A DNA stretch of 64,000 nucleotides from contig OZ025207.1 of assembly GCA_964019055.1 (NCBI GenBank), forward strand, positions 19,431,730 to 19,495,729, given 5' to 3'. A program made the position numbers and the translations under genes. This DNA comes from Anthopleura xanthogrammica (lineage: Eukaryota > Cnidaria > Anthozoa > Actiniaria > Actiniidae). The notes under the pieces are model-generated. The model made no database searches. It was not told the DNA's origin and saw only the letters and a list, made by a program, of their open reading frames with translations. Positions 57,481 to 64,000 of the stretch are shown here, piece after piece; position 1 is the stretch's first letter, and each line of letters begins with the position of its first letter.

Positions 57481-58654
57481 ATTTAGCAAATAAAAGTAGC
57501 TAGATGTACGATCTGTATTAAACCTGAAAGTATTCCAAAGTACCCCAGTATCTTGACGAGTACCTCTAAACTTCTTGAAGAATTTAAGAAATATCGGTAA
57601 AAGGTATGACATACACTCTACTTAAGTATATTTTATTTTTTCAATTTTGAAAATATTCATTTCAGCTGTTTAAATGAAAAAAATGTTATATATTCACTCG
57701 CAATGCATGAAGGGATAACCCTGGATCCTCCTCTGCGATCAGTATATATATGCGCGCATTTAATACTTGATCTTTCTAAAATGAATGCAGATACAATATA
57801 CCTGAACTTCTAGTCAAGGTGCATCCAGAAGACATATATTTTAACACGAAACTATTTTGTTTGTATTGATTGTCTAGTCCTTTCCTCAATTCACTGCTTC
57901 AGTGAGGCAGGAGAATAGCCTACACGCTTGTCACCTTGTTTTTCTCATTGCCCCTCCTCATCTTGGGTTTGAAATTCGTTCAGTTTCAGAATCCTGACAG
58001 GCTAAAAAAAAACTTGTGGGTTTTAAAAGTTACAAACAGAAATACATCGTTTCCGGCTATTTTCCCGTGAAGAACTCCGTCGCTATAGACTGACAAGATG
58101 ACAAGAGGACGGAAAATTTAAATGAATTGATAACAGAATAATATATTCAGAAGAAACTTAATTAATCGGGATTGGTATAAGGTCAACTTGCAAAAAATGT
58201 GACCTGATTCATTTTCTACCCTACCATCAAAAAAGAAGGGAAAATCAACGAGCATTTTGCCGTTTTGCTTGTGCGAATTTCGAAACCTGTTTCATTCCAC
58301 TTTGCTGGATCATTTTGTATAACCACAGATGCCATTGTTTCTTACTGCGCATGTTCCATACTGAATGACGGGGGTATTTCCTCATTTAATCCACAGAGAT
58401 AAGCTATTAATTGCTTCTTTCTTATCCGGTCTCATTCTATGCAGAAAATGAACGTGCAATGATGGAAAAACATTACGCCCAAGTTGTAAAGGTCTTTATT
58501 AGACCACCTGTACTAGTTTTAAATCTGGGGCTAAGACGAAAGAATTGCATTCCCCTGAGTATTCAAGCCTTTAATGATGTTTGAATTCTTTCTTTTCTGT
58601 TATGGATTGAAACCTTTTTTAAGGTTTACATCTTTGTTGATAGTTTTAGTGCAT

Positions 58655-58960
58655 GGTGTCATAGATGCTATTATAGGTTGTTGAGATTCATGAGATTCAT
58701 TCAGCTGATTGATACCAAGCAATAGAACACTCTCTCGTTGATAGCACATGACGGGCAGTGTTTGACTGTTATTTTAGGCTGGTAATGAGATTCATTAGAT
58801 TCGTTCAGGTGATTGATACCAAGCAATAGAACACTCTCTCGTTGATAGCACATGACAGGCAGTGTTTGACTGTCATTATTGTAGGCTGGTAATGAGATTC
58901 ATGAGATTCATTCAGCTAATTGATACCAAACAATAAGAGACAATAATGATCCATTCCTGT
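58655..58960 (+). repeat. Tandem repeat of about 105 bp
   Basis: Nearly three copies, marked by GATTGATACCAAGCAATAGA near 58,708, 58,812 and (with changes) 58,918. Confidence 0.85.
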
Positions 58961-61709
58961 TTCCTGGTTAACATAATTATGAACGGTTTTTATATGCGTA
59001 GGAAACTAGGGTCCTTTTTTTCACTCTGCCACCAATCAAAAACTGGAAGATGAAAGCCATCCGGCAGCAATCTGCTTTTTATTATCGTTTCACTTGGTTA
59101 ATGTGTCCGTTCGTAATGGATTTCACCATGAACCAATCAGACGGCGAAAAACCTTAGTATAACGTTAGTAAACCCTATACCATCTGGTCAATCAGCACGT
59201 TTCTCAACTCTAAAGGAAAGCTTCTTGATATCACTGAATTAGATATTTATGGTTCAAATCTTATCTTCTTTCTGTTTCTATTTTTTTCATTTTACGTTCA
59301 GTTTTTTTTTTTTTTTTTTTTTTTTGGCTTTGTAGATTACCACTCTATTTTCTTTTAACAAATCCGTTTTTTCTCGTTATCTTCGTCTATCTATCGTATA
59401 ATGTTTGTTCCATGCAGCGACAGCCCAAACGATCCATTTTTACAGTTAATGTATGGGACGAAATATTACGTACTTTTTGTCGAAATAAATTTGAACATGC
59501 TTTGGTCCTATATGTTATTGTTAAAGGTATTTCAGTTGGTGTCATTCTGGGTGTTTTTTATCCGTTTTTAAAACAAAATTGCCCACCAGTACTTAAAGTA
59601 CTTAAGTACTCACCGCTACGCCATCCTTTCTTCCCAATTTGAGATTCATTAATGTTTTCATTTGCCGAGGTCTTAATATTCCTGTCAAAAATTACTTTAA
59701 AAAACTCGCAAATTAATACATACTAAATCAGTGTTTTTCAAACGGGAAAGGGAATTCATTAAATTAATATAGTATTAAGACGGTTGGTTTATCAGGTTTA
59801 TCAGCTATCCGATCAAGCCACAGGACTAAATTTTCAACATATGCTGTGTTTTTTATTCTTCTTTTATAGCTAAGAGCTAGTAAGAGTGTATTTAATTCAA
59901 GAGCACTTAGAGATAACAGGATATACAAAACGATCCTCTTTTTTCTGCAATGGCCTGCGGTGTTATTCTTCATAGATATGCGCACGCGCATAAGATAAGT
60001 ACACCTTCGGGTTAATCCTTTTTCTTCAGTTAGCCCTGTGACAGCTGCCAGCAAGACTTCACTCTTCTTGGTTAAAATATCATCAATCCTACTTGATTCA
60101 TTTCACTGGTAAGTTGTATTCAGTCGTTTTGAAATATTTTCTCCTGGAGTGATTTTTAAACTGACTGCAAAAAAAAAAAAAAACGTTGCTAATTTCATAT
60201 TTTTTTGGTGAAAAGACGAATTGAATTTTCCTTAGCTAGGTTTTTTGGCGGAGAGACAGGAAGAAGAGTTGAGGTCGAAGAAAAAAGACTTGATTTAGAA
60301 TACCCGTCAAGTCTGATGAAGGAGCTATGCTCCAAAAACGTTAACATTTACGTTTTATAAAGAGAAAGAGAAGAAAATATTTCTACAACATTTAGAATAC
60401 CACATGCGATTTTTCATGGCTCATTTGAGATCGAAGGATAGATCGATATTTATAGTTTTTGAACGACAATAGTTTGAGTTTGATTGTAAACTGATTTGGT
60501 AAAACAATATATCACTAAAGATAAAACCGCGGCTCCGTCATTGTCAGCAATTACGAAAAAAACTGATGTAAAGTGTTTTAGAAACGATGCTTGACGTCTG
60601 CGAAATTTTAATGAAGAAGTCATAGGCACTGGAGATCCATTCGTGCTCGCCGATCGGCGATAAGTCTTCTTTACGGTGTGTGACCGTAAAATATATTCAC
60701 TGGTTGTGGTATTGTATGCTAAGGTATCTTGGTCATGAACTCATGAACTCTGTCTTGTCAAATGTGGTTCTTTCTCGGTCTCTCTAATGATCCAATGATT
60801 GGTTTTAATATCGAAAACACACACAAAAATTACTAACAAAAAAAGAAGGAAATTAAAAAGACCTTAAATTCATAGTGATAAGACAAACAAACAAACTAGC
60901 TAACAAACAAAGAGACAGATAATGTTTTTGTTCTACGATAATGATAAACTATTCAAGAAAACAACTGACACGACTTTCTAGAATAAGCACAGTAGGGGAA
61001 AATATAACAGCCGAACACAAAACCCCGGTTAGAATCGTGGCTACGGAAAGTAAACATGCCAACACAATATTTAGAATGGTAGGGGCAGTATTGATGACCA
61101 TCAACTGCGGCGGCTTGTGGAATTAACGTGCAAACAAGGACATGTAAACCGTGCTTAAATCAACCCTAAAATCTAGATCAAACTTCGAAGGGAATACCTC
61201 CAGCCGTAACTGGAGCTGGGGAATTGATATTTGTCGGCGTTTCAATTTTTAAACACCAATGAACAGGTTCAAACACCATGATCTCTTTCCTGAAGAGTTG
61301 CACCTCGTTTTTTCTTTGTTATTTTTTTTGTAAATGTTGCTATTACATTATCTTCTTATCATTGAACACATACGTTCTAAGGCGTGTTATTATGGAAAAT
61401 CTACATCGACAAAGCCACTCGAAAAAATAAGGCTGCTGATTGGCTGAGATAGCTCGTTGAGCTTAATAGTTAAGCTTGACCAGGATGCTTCCTTATTGAC
61501 GCTAAGTGTTCGGTTGAATTTTATAGCCATGTTTGTGAGTCGAGAACTGATTCCAAATAAGATAGCCAGCACGATATGTTATTTCCCTTCCTATCTCATA
61601 ATTCTTTTTTTCTTCCTTTGTTTTGTTTTCTCTCTCCTAATTTCTATCTCTATTTTTCTTTCTTTCTTTCTTTCGTTTCTATTTTTCGTTCTTCATTTAT
61701 TCATTACTT

Positions 61710-61930
61710 TACAGTGAGGACACTCGAACCGTGAACACTTTGAGGTTTTTTCATACTTTTTTTTCTCCTTTATCCCTTGTGTGAATCGATTGGAAATATG
61801 ATTTATCAGTTGAACAATAAGATTATTTGAGTTTAGTGCTTCATTTTCAAAAGGTTCGAAGCAGTAGAAAGTTCATAAAATAAAAAATATAAAAATATCA
61901 AGTGTTCATGGTTCGAGTGTCCTCACTGTA
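61710..61930. mobile_element. Palindromic MITE
   Basis: TACAGTGAGGACACTCGAACCGTGAACACTT and AAGTGTTCATGGTTCGAGTGTCCTCACTGTA bound the element with a single visible mismatch. Confidence 0.85.
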
Positions 61931-62102
61931 ATTCTTTCCTCCTATTTTTTTCTTCCTTTCTCTTTATCAGTTTTCTCGCATGATTTTCGGGTCCATTAAC
62001 TGACACAAGTATCGCGCCACTATTCCGGCAAACTAATAGTATAGTAACACTGACAGCGGTATTTTACGATTTCGAAAAAGGTTTATTGCTCAACGTTGAA
62101 CT

Positions 62103-62213
62103 CCATACGATACGATACGATACGATACGATACGATACGATACGATACGATACGATACGATACGATACGATACGATACGATACGATACGATACGATACGA
62201 TACGATACGATAC
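62103..62213 (+). repeat. GATAC pentanucleotide microsatellite
   Basis: About 22 perfect units, roughly 315 bp upstream of the GPCR start codon. The (YDTIR) frame across it is an artefact. Confidence 0.97.
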
Positions 62214-62529
62214 GTTTTATTCACATTTCTATTAGTATATACATTTACAGTTATCTACAAGAGCGAGAACCCAGTTGCCCTCAGTGCAGCTGATATCACA
62301 AATAACTCTGTTAGAATCGACCAAAATAAGGATTTACTATTTGTCAGTAAAAATATTGTTATTCCTTTGACAAGATTCTGCAGAATTTTGCACGAGGCTG
62401 TATATTATGTTTCCATAATGTGTAGTTTACTTTATATCGTCTAGAATAGACCACTGATCCGAAGCCTGCAGCAAGCGTCGAGCTCCACACCGCGAGACGC
62501 AAGTGCAAGCTTTGCAACCCGGCTGTTAA

Positions 62530-63889
62530 ATGAACAATTCGTCTTTAAATCTATCTACTGCAGCGCCCATAAAAATGTCTGGAACTGCTATTTATCAGCA
62601 GTACTCCGAAACAACCGCCTTCGTGCTACCCCTCTACATCTTCACCATCATCGTGGGATCCATTGGCAACGGCATTGTCATCCGCGCATACCAAAAAGAC
62701 AAGAAAACTCGTAATGTTTACCATCTCCTTATCACCAACCTCGCCATGGCAGATCTTATTCTCTGTGCACTTTTTACTCCCATCCTCCTCATCTACCGTA
62801 GCAACGCTTCTACCATGCTTGTTGCTAAGACTCCCATATGCGAAACCTCAATCTTTTTGTCCATGCTTTCTATCTCCATGATGTACGCAATCTTTCCTCT
62901 TCTTGCCTTCCATCGTAAGGATGTCATGATCAACCCACGTGAACCAAAACTCTCATTCAAGCAAACCAAGAGTTTGACTTTCTGGTTTTGGGTTGCCTGT
63001 GCCGCTGTGTCCCTGGGGCTGGTTGGCATGGCCTGGAGCATCTTTCTGAGCAGCAATTCAGAACCGAAGTTCTACCGCTGTCTTCTGATCAACACCGAGA
63101 TCGATGCCTTTACTATCTACTTCTTGGGATATTCCTCTTCGCTGTATGGCGTCTCGATTTTTGTGACCGTCTCCATCTACTGCAAGATCTACAAGGTTTG
63201 TTTCTAAGATAGATACGGCAGCCATCTTGGAGGGCATAACAATAGAAATTTTCTCCTTTGGGAATTAAAACCTCTTGTCATACAAAACATTGCATTTTTC
63301 CTGTCATGAAACCCCTTTTAAAAAACTCTTGCAGCACGTCAGAATGCAGTTCAATTTGGAGGACAAAACAATAGGTTTCCAATTCTCAGGAGATTGAAAT
63401 TCTTTTATATTTCTCCTCAAAATTGAGCTGCTTTGACTTCACGTGAAAGGGGTCTTCTCGTGCTTATACCATTAAAAAAAAGAAATGATACTCTAGGGAA
63501 TAACGTGGTCTATTGCTGATGATGGTAGTCGGTTGTTGTAACTCATACAAACGTACTATTTTTTTACTTGTTTTTATCAGTCCCTCAACAACAGCGGTGT
63601 CAATGCTTCAGCCGATGAACGTCACGTGACCAAGATGTGCTTCTGGCTCGCCTTCGTGTACACGGCTTGCTGGACCCCATTCCTCTTTGTTCAGCTGGCG
63701 GGAATCTTCGGGAGGTACTCGGAGGTCTACTTCAATCTTCATGCCTGCTCGTCTGGTATCGGTGTGATTGGATCAGCGATCAACCCTATCATATATGGCA
63801 CCATGGATCCTTACTACAAGTCGACCTTCCTCTCGTATCTCAAAAGCTCTCCATGTGAAAAGAACAAGATCGACCAAGCTAAAGAATAG
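62530..63889 (+). CDS. Class A (rhodopsin-like) G-protein-coupled receptor, orphan
   Basis: Exons 62530-63195 and 63581-63889 (AAG/GTTTGT donor, TATCAG acceptor, phase 0), 324 aa. N terminus has Asn-Ser/Thr glycosylation sites (NNSS, NLST). Seven membrane segments show class A marks: GSIGNGIV in TM1, NLAMADL in TM2, Cys at the start of TM3, a second Cys in loop 2 (FYRCLL), CWTP in TM6 and NPIIY in TM7. The DRY position reads HRK (LLAFHRKD), so the usual acidic residue is missing, and TM5 has no proline at its usual place (YGVSIFVTVSIY). The single intron lies at the end of TM5. Ligand unknown; peptide or amine receptors of invertebrates look similar. A MITE fragment (63,470-63,510) lies in the intron. 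Confidence 0.9.
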
Positions 63890-63942
63890 AGTTTTTAAGT
63901 TGACACGTGTTTCCGGGTCCAATTGTTCACAAAAACCGTTAA

Positions 63943-63948
63943 AATAAA
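63943..63948 (+). terminator. Polyadenylation signal of the GPCR gene
   Basis: AATAAA 54 bp after the stop codon. Confidence 0.6.
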
Positions 63949-64000
63949 TATTCTTAATGATTTAACCTCCACCCGAAAGAATTAGGACTTTGGACAACGA

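Larger units (their letters stand above)
49992..62529. other. 12.5-kb intergenic region, no gene recognised
   Basis: All open frames here are short, mostly start at non-ATG codons and show no family motif. The region holds MITEs, a SINE-like fragment, microsatellites and poly-T (about 59,300-59,326). Strong donor-like sites (CAG-GTAAGA at 56,144; ACTG-GTAAGT near 60,109) could belong to untranslated 5' exons of the GPCR gene, but nothing proves that. Confidence 0.55.

Noticed and set aside
59412..59642. 76-aa plus-strand frame
   Set aside because: No resemblance to a known family, isolated, and no codon or splice support.
62096..62293. 65-aa frame RYDTI repeats upstream of the GPCR
   Set aside because: Translation of a GATAC microsatellite.

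Overview
The window reads as nuclear DNA of an animal: AT-rich, split genes with GT-AG introns, long intergenic gaps, many simple repeats and several dozen short palindromic transposons (MITEs). I infer an anthozoan cnidarian (coral or sea anemone) from the gene styles and the tRNA-headed SINEs. This is not proven and I cannot name a species. The supplied reading frames accept TTG/GTG starts, so I re-chose ATG starts and built exons by splice signals and family alignment from memory.

Layout. 1-1.9 kb: repeats only. 1.9-5.6 kb (+): a two-exon SPATA2-like gene (PUB domain, two PUB-interacting-motif-like sites, three SPATA2-type zinc fingers) that also carries two C-terminal NZF ubiquitin-binding fingers. 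8.8-22.2 kb (+): three intronless RING/TRIM-coiled-coil genes whose C-terminal halves are copied from the SPATA2-like gene. Copy B has the SPATA2 finger and NZFs but a TGG-to-TGA stop at the NZF1 tryptophan. Copy C has the full set but a tail rewritten by a local inversion. Copy D has the PIM region instead of the fingers. Between B and C sit two 1,906-bp TTAA-flanked DNA transposons in opposite orientation with identical ORFs.

22.8-30.8 kb (+): the 3' half of ANKRD27/VARP (end of the first ankyrin block, VPS29-binding HPLCxCxxC motif, second ankyrin block). Its 5' half is not in the window. 31.8-36.3 kb (-): complete POP4 (RNase P/MRP subunit), 7 exons, 227 aa. 36.5-38.7 kb (+): a small unrecognised membrane protein, head-to-head with POP4. 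41.0-49.9 kb (-): a complete carotenoid-oxygenase (BCO/RPE65 family) gene, 4 exons, 521 aa, all four iron histidines. 50-62.5 kb: no gene recognised, many MITEs and microsatellites. 62.5-63.9 kb (+): a two-exon class A GPCR, 324 aa.

The most distinctive content is the SPATA2/RING array. In vertebrates SPATA2 bridges CYLD to the HOIP PUB domain in linear-ubiquitin signalling. Here that scaffold, ubiquitin-reading NZF fingers and TRIM-like RING modules have been recombined into several new architectures within 20 kb. Function is inferred from domains only.
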